A DNA stretch of 64,000 bases, from positions 1 to 64,000 of the forward strand of contig MU385725.1 in assembly GCA_022497155.1 (NCBI GenBank). The letters run 5' to 3'. Each line of letters opens with the position of its first letter. The first letter of the stretch is position 1. The notes below the pieces were generated by a model. That model saw nothing but the letters and a program-made list of their open reading frames with translations, was not told where the DNA came from and made no database searches. Positions 1-9,904 of this stretch are shown here, one piece after another. A program made the translations under genes and the position numbers. The DNA comes from Whalleya microplaca. Taxonomy: Eukaryota; Ascomycota; Sordariomycetes; Xylariales; Xylariaceae.

Positions 1-2640
1 TATTAATAATATAATTTTTATTAAATTATATTTAATATATATATATTAAAAAAGTCCTTTTTATTAGTTATATTTTTATTATTTTTATAATAAAATTACG
101 TAATTTTTAAAAACGGAAGGAATAATTTAAAATTTTAGGCGGCCTTATTTTTTTAACTATTAGCCTCACTTTCTCTTGCTTAAATTTTAGCATTTATTTT
201 AATAGCTTCTTATAATATTTTTAACCTTTTAATAATTATATTATAGTTATAATATTATCTTTAATCCCACTCTATTACTCCTAAAAGCCTAAAATAAATA
301 TATAATTATAAAATATATAAATTAATTATAAAATAATTAGTTTTTAATTAATTTTAATACTATATTTTCGGTTATAAAACGGCGTAAGCTAGATAATAAG
401 CTTTTTATTAATCCGAATATTTAAAAGGCTTAAAAGCGAAAGAAAAATCTCGATTTTATAACTTTTAATATAAAAAAAGCCCGCTATAATTTAAAATAAG
501 TAATTAAACGATAATTTAATATTTAGTAAAAAAAAAAATCCCACTATAACTAATCGCAAAGCCGAAATTTAAAAGTAAGCTATAATAATATAAATCGAGA
601 TAAAGTAGTATATATTTAATTATTTTAGAATTATTTTTATTTTAATTTCTTTTAGTTCCGAAAAAAAAAAGTATTTTAATTAAGTCGCGCGAAAATATTC
701 CGAAATTTCCGAAAGCTTTAATAATAATAGCGTAAATTAAGTTAATATAAATAAAGAACTAAAAGAAAAATACTATTTTTATAACAAAAAAAATAACTTT
801 AAACAGTATAGCTTTACCGATTAATACTTTTACTCCTTTTTATTAATATATTTTTTATACTTAATTAAAAAAAATATCTTAAAACTTAATATATAAGTTT
901 AAAAAGTATGTTTAATATTTAATTATCTCGCGATTATTTTATAATTTTTATATATTTATAACTATTAAATAATTTCTATTTTTTAAAAAAAGCCTTAAAT
1001 TACCTTATATTAAAAAACTAAACGAAAGCGACTTTTCTTTTTCGCTTATAAATAAATAAAATATAGTAAAAGTAATAATTAAATTTATTACTCGCAAATT
1101 TCTCCGCTTTTAAAAATATATAAACTTATATCTTTAAAAAAAATAACCGCAAAAACGATATTAATATTAAAAATATATAAAAAATTACCTAAAAAATAAA
1201 TCAATTAGTAGTTATAAGTTATTATAAAATTATTTTATAATTATTTTATTATCTTAATTTTTCTAAAGCATTAAATATAAACTTTACTATATATAAAAAA
1301 CTAACTAATATATTATTATCGATATTTTATATATAAAGCTTTATTAATATAAAAACTATTTTAAATAAACATTAGACGCTATTAATTTTATTATCGCTAA
1401 TAAAAATCGATTTAAAATATTATAAAACTAATAAGTTATTTAAACGAAAGAAAAATTATATATATTTAAACCTATTTATATCTCTTTATCTAAATTTCTT
1501 ATATCGCTAAAAAAAAAACTTCTTTTATATTATTTATCCCGTTTTATATTTTCCGATATTATAACTTAAAAACGACAATTTTTATTACGCTATATAAAAC
1601 AAAAAAATATCGGTATTATTTACAGCATTCGGGCATTCCGTTTAAATAAAATTAAAAATAATATTCGTTTTTAGCAATCTCGTTTATTAAAACTAGCTAA
1701 AATTAAACCTATTATAATTTTAAAATACATTATTAATAAAATAATTATAAAATAATTTAATATATTATAATATTTATATTAATAAAACACATTTATATTC
1801 TGGTTTTTATAGCAACTTTTTTTTTTAAAATTACCGGATATAAAACTAATACAGAATGTATGGGGTGGAGTAGTATATTGTACGAAAGATGGAGATCCAG
1901 CATTTAAGTTGCAGCTCCGCTGTAACCTAAATGCTTAGGATCTCTTATCTTTCTTATCTACCTTATCTTATCTAAGCTAAGCTAGCCCTGAGGGATAGGG
2001 GCCCGTAGGGCCCTGTATCAAAAACTATTATTCGAATTAAATTAAAGAAATTTTTAGATATAAATTAAGTACCCAATATTTATTTTCTTTTTATTACGTA
2101 CCGTATTAGTTTCCCTAATTCCCGTTTTTATAAAAAGCTATTTAATTTTATTTAAAAAATATTATAAAAAATTATAAAATAGTTTTATAATAATATCGAA
2201 AAACTATCGAATCGTTATTTTCTATTACCCGGATATATAAACAATTGGTCCGATAAAAATATTAAAACTATTATTTATAAACTAATTTATTATATTAAAA
2301 AATTATTAAATAAAGCGTTTTTTAAAAAATTAATGCTTTTTATAATACTATTAAAAAAAAACTCGACTCTTATTATAGTTAGCCGCGCGTTAAAATTAAA
2401 AACATTTAAATTAAATCAGAAAAATACAAATAATAAAAAACTTAATAATTTTCCAGTTTTAATTTATTAGCCGGAACGTAACTAATTAAATACTAATAAA
2501 TTATAATAAAACTAGTTTCTAATAATATTTAATTGCCTATAATTATTTCAATATTATTTTATTATATTAAAACTTACTTTTATAAATAGCTATAATACGA
2601 TTAATTAATATTTTAATTTCTTACGTAAGACTTAATAGAA
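1..2640. repeat. RIP-degraded AT-rich repeat block
   Basis: Almost pure A/T sequence with very frequent TpA and TTAAT/TATAA runs, no usable reading frame longer than a few tens of codons, and scattered islands of CG. This is the look of a transposon copy destroyed by repeat-induced point mutation (C to T on both strands), a defence of filamentous ascomycetes. The parent element cannot be recognised by eye. A short, less AT-biased island at about 1852-2015 interrupts it and is listed separately. The block runs off the left edge of the window, so its true length is unknown. Confidence 0.85.
1852..2015. mobile_element. short palindromic element inside RIP DNA (MITE-like)
   Basis: A 164-bp island of normal base composition inside the AT block. 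It begins CAGAATG and ends GGGCCCTG, and is flanked on both sides by TA (1850-1851 and 2016-2017), as expected for a Tc1/mariner or Fot1-like TA target duplication. Its centre (about 1880-1958) is a long imperfect hairpin: GAAAGATGGAGATCC, AGCATTTAAGTTGCAGC, a 3-nt loop, then GCTGTAACCTAAATGCT and GGATCTCTTATCTTTC. A second small palindrome (GGGGCCC-GTA-GGGCCCT) lies near the right end. The terminal match is only about 3-6 bp, so assignment to a superfamily is inference. Confidence 0.5.
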
Positions 2641-2663
2641 CTAAGTTTTTTTTATAAAAATCC

Positions 2664-2816
2664 TATAAAAGTCCCACGTATTTTTTAACTTGTGGGTAAG
2701 ACTATCGTAAGTAGTCCCATCAATTTTTATTAGTCCCATAAAACTCCCATAGGAAAAAAAAATTCCCATAGGAGTCCCACGGGACTATGGGACCAACCCC
2801 GTGGGTGGGACTTATA
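2664..2816. mobile_element. MITE-like segment with GTCCCAC inverted ends
   Basis: The left side reads TATAAAAGTCCCAC and the right side reads GTGGGTGGGACTTATA, an inverted terminal pair of about 12 bp. The interior repeats GTCCCAT/ATGGGAC units in both orientations (for example TCCCATAGGAGTCCCAC followed by GGGACTATGGGACC). It sits at the border between the RIP block and the HET gene. No coding capacity. It could be a non-autonomous transposon or the remnant of one; no clear target duplication was seen. Confidence 0.4.
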
Positions 2817-3028
2817 CAGGTCTAGTCCTAAGCTACCTAACTTAGGTACTTATACAGGTGAAGATTCACCTAATCTAGTCGGGGCACGGACCACTCCGAC
2901 ATGATCAATCCTCATTGAAATTGCTGGTTGTCTTAATAGGGCAAACTAGGTCTGGATAAAAGTTGTAGGATAACAATATTTATAGGAAGTCTTGAAATCT
3001 GGGTTAAACGGAGATGCCACTCTGGAAT

Positions 3029-5934
3029 TCAGGTAATGAACCACTTTCCATCCTTGATATATGTTCCCACTTCGCTAACGCTAACTCGCGCATCGTTTTC
3101 CTTGGGTGCAAGGTTGACTTCTGAACGATCATCATCTCTAAGCACGGATCTCCAATCTGAACGTTGGTCTACCTTATTCCCCTGACCAAGCTCAGATTCA
3201 CTCTCCAACTCATCCGTTAGGTAGTCGTCTTGCTTTTTCACTGGTTCTGGCCCGTCTGGCATCGACGGGTCCCGGCGGCGCTCATAGGTCTCAGACTCTG
3301 GATCACGATCGTCTTCTGAGTCAGAGGCAGCTAGACCGCCCGAGGCAAAATCGTGCGTTGTCACTGGGTCAAGATATTCTGAGTCTATCGAATCATCCGA
3401 GTATCCAGATTCGGTTAGGTCATCTTCTTCCAGTAGATCCGATCCGTCAGCTTCACTGCCCGAGTCCTGACTCGAGACTGCTCCACTGCCACCTTGGGAC
3501 ACTGACAACGAGTTGAGCAAAGATACGCTCGCGACACAAGCGTGTTGAATACGTATATAGTTAACTTCGGTGATGGACGATTATTGGACGTATCCAACGA
3601 CGACGTCGACCGCGATAATGGTTCCTTGCGGCCTCTCATGAAGATCTGTGAACCAGTCCTCCAATTCTGATATACCTCTTGGGTAACTAGTTCGATGATG
3701 ATCTTCTGAAGACTCCTGAGCGAGCTTAACAAGTGACTTGTCCAGGATGACGCCATATTTTATGTCTGCTTTCCAAATAAACCTGGATGAATCGTTGTCT
3801 CCTGGCTGAACGACGGTGAGCGTCAGGTCAAGACTCTGTCCACCGCTCCTAGGAACGGTGATGAGTAAGATTGACGACGAATTCCTAGGTACGTTATCGT
3901 CTGTGGTGAAGATGAAACCATCCCCTGTGATGGGGAGCCCACGTCCCTTCTTATCGAGAATCGCGGGCTTGCCCTCGCCGTGCCTCACAAAGCCTCGTCG
4001 GGGGATTCCCAAGAATGAGGCAGGCGCCCACCGGAACCCTTCTGTATCCAGGCGTCGGTGCGTGTTGAAGATAATATCTCGTGGGAAGACTTTGGCCTTG
4101 CTAAGAAATAACGGCATCCGCCTCTTCGCGAGTTCGAGATCCGGCACCGGCTCATTGTCTGCCAAAGGCTGGCCCTTGAGCCGATATTCGTTTCGCATTT
4201 CTTCCTCCAGATCCTGAAGAGGCTTGAGATTAAGCCCGATCAGAGTCCCAAAGCAGATGGTCTCGTCACTACGCCATGACGTAGAGCGTGTCTGCAGTGC
4301 CTTGATAGTGGGCGCGAGGGGACCGAAGCGCTTATGTACAGAGCCGAGTGCTGCGAAGAGGTCATCTCGGAGGAAATCCCGTAAGACAACGAATTCAGCC
4401 ATGGCGGAGTTGCTAGCTGTATGGGGAAAAGAAATGCAATGGCCGCTAGCAATTGACTTCTCCACGCCAGGGTATTCAAGGTCATGGTTGCTGACTGCTT
4501 TGTCTGCAAATTGCAGCATGATAACCTTAGCAAGCATGCCCTCTTGGGTAGTCCAGAGCCTCCGGTTCCAGTTTGCAAGATATACGGCTAGGCTGATTTC
4601 TTCCTCGCTATCCGTCGTAGACACGGCCTCAAGTGTCGAGGACAAGACGAGAACGGCCGAGGCAGCCTTATAGGTATCCGCCATTTTCCGAATGGCTTCG
4701 CGCCTTACCTTTCTGTTCTCAACACCCACCGGGACGCAGAGAGTGTCAAGCCAGAAATGTCTCGGGCTGCGGCCTTTTACCTTACCCGACTTAGCAACGG
4801 CGAGCACGGCGTTCTGAATGCGGTCGAGCTGACATTCGAGCAGCGAATTCTCCGTGAGATTACCCATGCGATCACTCCACCTGCAACGGTAGCGAATTGT
4901 ATTAGCAGTGGGCCTTGTTGCAACTTGACAAGCGGGAGAGATACTCACACGTGGGATATGGTGACGAATGGAGGATCCGAGACACCCCTCCTGATCATAC
5001 GCGACGACTCCATCTCGAGTCGCTTTTCCCGTGAATTCCACCTGAAGACAGGTATATGCCCCTCTAAGTTGATAGTTTGGATGACCGAAACGACGTCCGC
5101 TTTCACCGCGCCGCCGCAGTCATTGGTCTCTCGGACATGTTTCTGTCGATACGTCTCTTTGTCGACATTGCGGGCTCTGCACTCCGCCACGGTGCAACCC
5201 GCGTGTGAGATGTGAGACTCTGGCCGCTTCATCTGCGAGAGGTAATAGTGTCCGTCGATGCCCATATCAGTCATGCTGCGCTCGACGTCCATCGGGCACC
5301 AACCATTGTCCAGCAGGTGCCGCTTCAGCAGGCGCGAGGCACCCCAGTTGTTGCCCGTCCGAACAATGCCGTAGTAGGCGAGCATGGCCTCGCCAAGGGT
5401 GTGACCAAGCGCGATGATGGATACCCACGTCAATTCCGACACAGGCGAATGAGCTCCTCCTAGGCCTTCGACGGCTGCCGCCCGAACGCCGTAGTAGGGC
5501 AGGCAGTAGCTATCGACGAAATCGGAGACCCGCTTGAGAATCCGGGCTGTCTTCATGGCCCAGTCGATGTGGGTGCCGGTAGACTTGCCGCCCAGTCGCC
5601 GTACATTGCTCCGCCACTGGCGAATAAGACGGGGTAGCCGCCGGGTCGACAGGAAATGGCCAGTCTCGTCAAGGAGGTCAGATTGGCACATCCCGACGCC
5701 AGCGATGGCGAGCACCTCAGTGGCGCATCCGAAATACAACCAATTTTGAAAGAACGATTGAACTTCTTGACGGGATCGGCCGCCAAACGAATTTTGCCCC
5801 GCAACCTCCTCCGGTGTCCAGCCCTTACGGGCAGGATAATTCTCGAAGCCACCATCCCCACAAGTATAAGCCTCGAGCGTGAGATTAGGGATTTGAAGGT
5901 GGGCCTTGCCCTTGGGTAGGGAGAAATGATCCAT
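3029..5934 (-). CDS. heterokaryon-incompatibility (HET) domain protein, with in-frame stop
   Basis: Member of the fungal HET-domain family, whose proteins trigger cell death after fusion of unlike hyphae. Exon 1 is 5934-4949 and exon 2 runs from 4880. The intron 4881-4948 has donor GTGAGT and acceptor CAG, and joins the frame to give ISHVWSDRMGN, the HET block 1 signature (residues about 325-335). FWLDTLCVPVG (about 372) and the following RK-AI-M-Y-A-VLVL pattern complete the domain, and FRWAPASFLG appears further on. The frame meets TAA at 3583-3581 after 761 codons, then stays open in the same frame for 183 more codons to 3029, ending in an Asp/Glu/Ser-rich tail. No intron I tried removes the stop and keeps frame. 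So this is either a 761-residue protein with a remnant tail or a gene truncated by a C-to-T change. It lies next to RIP DNA. Confidence 0.75.
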
Positions 5935-6572
5935 CTTAGAGCTTAGTAGCAGGATACAATAGTGAACTTGCAGAGCGTAGGTAATTTACTGTGTTTCGTA
6001 TAGAGGAATGGGATTTTCTATACGAATCAGGCTTTCAAAGGGGTTGCGGGAGTTGAGGGATTCCTGGTATACGGAATCCATATCCATATATTAGGTCTTC
6101 CGGCCACAGCAGCGTACACCCGCTTAACTCTCTCCAATACAACATATTTCACTCACTTCACGGTACTCGTCAAGACCTTGCGCCTAAGAGACAGATATGG
6201 AGCATTGGGCTATGCTGGAAAGCGGCTGTATGCCTCCCCATCATCCCAACGGCTGGCTCATTATTCTGATACGGGCCCGCTTCTTGATAGAAGGAGGGGT
6301 TGGCCGGGGCTCAGGAGGAGGTTGCCCTTTCAGTGCAGAATAGAGCCAATCTTCCTGCGAAGCATGTCTCCTGCATTCTGTATAGCTTCTTCAGGGTGGG
6401 CATGCCGGCATCCGAAGGCTCATAGAGCTCCATTCTACTTGGATCTATTGTGTGAGCCATGGTAGACCTATAATTAGTCTATCTTGCCGATAGACAGAAT
6501 CAAGCACTTTCTGCAGGCAACCCTGGGCAGCCACCTAGTGGTCGTTATCTTCAACACCTGCCCTATAGGCAT
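5935..6572. other. upstream region of HET gene, no gene seen
   Basis: Holds the presumptive promoter of the HET gene transcribed leftward from 5934. A 95-codon open stretch at 6178-6465 begins with a non-ATG codon and resembles nothing I know, so it is not called. The right end abuts the first hAT MITE and its target duplication (6565-6572). Confidence 0.5.
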
Positions 6573-7056
6573 CAGGGTTGTAATCTACTCCACCTACTCT
6601 ACCAGCCATATATATAGAATGGGTGGACTTTAATTTATAATAAAGTTATATAGAATGGACTAAATAGATCTACTAAAAGGTTATATAAAGTGGGTAGCTA
6701 TAAAGTAGACATAAATTAAGGGGTATATCAGCTACAGATAAGGCGTATATTAGCTATAAGGGAGGCGTATACTAGCCACAATTAGCCACAGCTGTTAGCT
6801 ATATATCCTGTCAGCCATATATCAGCCACAGCTGTCAGCTATAATACCTGTTAGGAAAATCAGTAATTTTGCTAGTAATTACTAACAGCAGACCTCCAAC
6901 TCCATAGTTAGTCTACCCACCCACCTATTTCCACCTATAAGAGCCTTAAGTAGACGTAGATTAGTTAGCAGCAAGGCCAGATGGAGTGGAATGGAGTGGA
7001 GTGGCTCTTACAAAGTGGCTTACGCGTGGATTAGCGTGAAGTGGATTACAACCTTA
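6573..7056. mobile_element. hAT-type MITE, copy 1
   Basis: A 484-bp non-autonomous element. It begins CAGGGTTGTAATC and ends GATTACAACCTTA, so the terminal inverted repeats match over about 12-18 bp. It is flanked by a perfect 8-bp direct repeat ATAGGCAT (6565-6572 and 7057-7064), the target-duplication length of hAT transposases. It has no coding capacity. Subterminal zones are rich in GTGG/CCAC motifs, plausible transposase binding sites. It is closely similar along its whole length to copy 2 at 8321-8788, in the same orientation. Many differences are C-to-T or G-to-A, with copy 1 the more A/T-shifted. Confidence 0.88.
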
Positions 7057-7064
7057 ATAGGCAT

Positions 7065-7865
7065 TGTGCACTTCTGTCATGCAAGTGAATCACCACGTCA
7101 CGCGCGCAGGAGATGGCACTGTCAGCGCTATTGCGTATTCTTGGCAGAGTGCCCTTAAACCAATGAAGGAAGAGTGGATTTCCCATTCGGAAGTTTCTGT
7201 AAGGGTGGATTGGGTACCTAAACTCAGCCTGTGGTCAAGCGGGTAACGATACCGCAATATCTGTGAAACCCCAATCTTGCGGCTCTGCCACACTGCGCAT
7301 ATAAACATCTACGTGGGTAATACATAGTATACAGGCGATTTCATTAAGCCTTAATTCAGATCGTTATTTTCCCGAGCCCACTTTACAGGAGTGTATCAAT
7401 TGATAACTAGCTGATCATTTCTGAGCATGTCCCTATCGCCGAAAGAAGCGTCGAATGAGATGATCCGAGTGCGAGAGATTGAGTTTTTACAGATATTGCA
7501 GTAGCCTGTCAGCTATATGCAAGTCCTAGGCCTGTACTTAACACTGCCCCGCTGGTTCGTTTTACGACTATCTGGAAATTTGTATAATTCTATAAAGAAA
7601 AATGCTTTTCACTGTATAACGAACAAAAAATCACATTTATAAAAACCACATCAAAACTATTAAAGTTATTCATTTTATGGTTTCATTACAATATTTTAAT
7701 GCCGTGATATTTTAGCGGCTTTGTTATAAACCCTGGCGGGAAAAGGGGCGGCTTACGAGAGTTGCACAGCCGATTGAGTGCAGCCTTATTTTTCTTCCGT
7801 TTCTCTTTCTAACCCTCGAAAGTCTCCATTCTATAGTCATTAGCTCATAACCTAAACTGAATGAA
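7065..7865. other. intergenic, no gene seen
   Basis: Between the first MITE and the interrupted membrane-protein gene. Contains A/T-rich stretches (about 7580-7700) and presumably the old promoter of the gene starting at 7866. Short overlapping open frames on both strands (7064-7308) show no family resemblance. Confidence 0.4.
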
Positions 7866-9904
7866 ATGCCTCCGTTTCTTTTCAAGCGCCTAACCACCCC
7901 TTTAGATCTCTTGATGCCCCGAGATGCAAAGGCTACGGTGGGCGCACCGGCCGGAGTCTCCGACATTCTCCGGGCACAGTGGGGAAACCCGAGCGATGTC
8001 CTCTCCGTCTTGCTGTTACTCGGCCCGGATACCGTCCAAAGGGCCGTCGCACAACTCGCCGGCCGCGTCGTGGTCCCTGTAGCGTTTTCTTTCGGGTGGG
8101 TCGCATATGCATCTTCCGCACTCTTGAAGACTTTCGGCGGTTCGTTCTTTTTCTTTTCCTTTTTTCTTTCTCTTTCTCTTTTTCTGTGTTCTCATCCGAT
8201 GTCTGTTATGGGAGCCATCGAAATAGCTTACTGACATTATACTGGCATCCTTAAGATGGCCGGCTCATGCCGGATGCCGACATGGCCAACACATGCGTCA
8301 TCGGTGCCGTCAGCGGCCACCAGGGTTATAATCCACTCCACCCACTCCACCAGCCACACATATAGAATAGGTAGACTTTAATCTACAATAAAGTTATATA
8401 AAGTGGACTAAATAAATCCATTAAAAGGTTATATAAAATAGGTGGCCATAAAGTGGACGTGGATTAAGGGGTATATCAGCCACGGATAAGGCGTATATTA
8501 GCCATAAGGGAGGCGTATACTAGCCACAATCAGCCACAGCTGTCAGCCATATATCAGCCATAGCTGTTAGCTATAATACCTATTAGGAAAATCAGTAATT
8601 TTACTAGTAATTACTAACAGCAGACCTCCAACTCCATAATTAGTCCACCCACCCACCCACTTCCACTTACGAAAGCCTTAAGTAGACGTGAATTAGTTAG
8701 CAGCAAGGCCAGATAGAGTGGAATAGAGTGGAGTGGCTCCCACAAAGTGGCCCACGCGTAGATTAGCGTGGAGTGGATTACAACCTTGGCGGCCACAGCC
8801 GGAACACCAACAATTGGGTTCTGGGCCGACTGCTGCGCGACGAGAACGACCGTGTTGACGCCGACATGCGGCACGAACAGGCCCACGTGCCGCCCGCGGC
8901 AACTGAGGAGATCCACCAGGCGCCGCCACCCAGCTACTTCGAGACGAAGTCCAAGGCGCCCCAGTGGGAGGCCCTGCGCGTAACCGTCTACGACGTCGAT
9001 GACAACCCTCCTCAACCGCACGGTGTCCCGACATTGGACCTAGTGTGGTATTCTGGCGTTACCGTGGTTATCATCCAGCTTGCCGTGTCTATCATCCCTT
9101 GGGCTGTGAACGACGACTGGGGCACCTTCCTCATTACTGCTGCGGGCAATGTGCTTTCACTGATTAGCGCCTCTCTGCCTAAGTGGCGCGATGAGAAATG
9201 GTCCTGTCCGAAGCCCCCGAAAGGCGGCGCAACTATTACCATCACTCAGGGGAACGGCAGCCGACACGCTATCGTGATCCTCGGTAAAAGGGGGGTGGGC
9301 CTCGACCTGGAAATCTTGGCGCTTGGGACGCGCACGGCGACGCCCGACTTGTTGACCAAGATCATGTCGGGTGTGTTGGCGTTCATGTGGATTGTGTTAC
9401 TTATTACTGTTGCGGGATTGGAGGGAAACTCATGGTGTACGTTATTTTTCTCTTTCGTTATCTTTCCATCTTTTACCTTAGACGCAACCTGACCGAGGTT
9501 TGTGCATACTAGATCTGCTCGGCGTAGGTCTTCTTGGGAGCATACAGAACCTTTACGCCGCCGGCGCCCCACGCAAACCTAGCGCCTTCAGCATCCATCT
9601 CAAGTATCGCGAGACGATCCATAACACGCTCGTTGCAGCGGTGCTGAAGGAGGTGGAGGATAAGTACCCCACAGTAGGAACGTCGTTGGTCTCGGTCTTC
9701 TTCCCGGGAGCCCTGCGCGTCAAGGGCGACGATCTCGTGTTCTGGCGCCGTGCCTTTGCTGCTAAGAAGGCGCCGAATAAGTACGGTACCCGGATAGATT
9801 ACGACGATGGTGCCATCGCTGCTGAGTTAGAAAGGAAGCAACAATTAAGTGATGAGATTCGGGAGGTGGAAGTTACGGAAATGCCAGGAAATACAAAGGG
9901 CTAG
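7866..9904 (+). pseudogene. conserved fungal multi-pass membrane protein, interrupted by a MITE
   Basis: Three exons of a widespread ascomycete membrane-protein family of unknown function. Exon 1 is 7866-8139 (PSDVLSVLLLLGPDTVQRA, then VVVPVAFSFGWVAYA). The intron 8140-8255 gives FGDGRLMPDAD across the junction. Exon 2 starts at 8256, the intron is 9437-9497, and exon 3 is 9498-9904 (YPTVGTSLVSVFFPGALR). Exon 2 is split by a 468-bp hAT MITE (8321-8788) plus duplicated GCGGCCAC. Taking out element and one duplicate (476 bp) leaves 1,386 nt, exactly 462 codons, and makes VSGHSRNTNNWVLGRLLRDE continuous. As it stands, translation enters the MITE and stops at TAG 8363-8365 after about 127 residues. 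DWGTFLITAAGN, EKWSCPKPP and RHAIVILG further on are family landmarks. Almost certainly null. Confidence 0.85.
8321..8788. mobile_element. hAT-type MITE, copy 2, inside an exon
   Basis: A 468-bp element beginning CAGGGTTATAATCC and ending GGATTACAACCTTG, with matching terminal inverted repeats of about 18 bp. The flanking 8-bp direct repeat GCGGCCAC (8313-8320 and 8789-8796) marks the insertion point. Nearly collinear with copy 1 at 6573-7056. It keeps more C and G than copy 1 (for example CCACTCCACCCACTCCACC against CTACTCCACCTACTCTACC), so it is either younger or less mutated. Non-coding. Confidence 0.92.
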
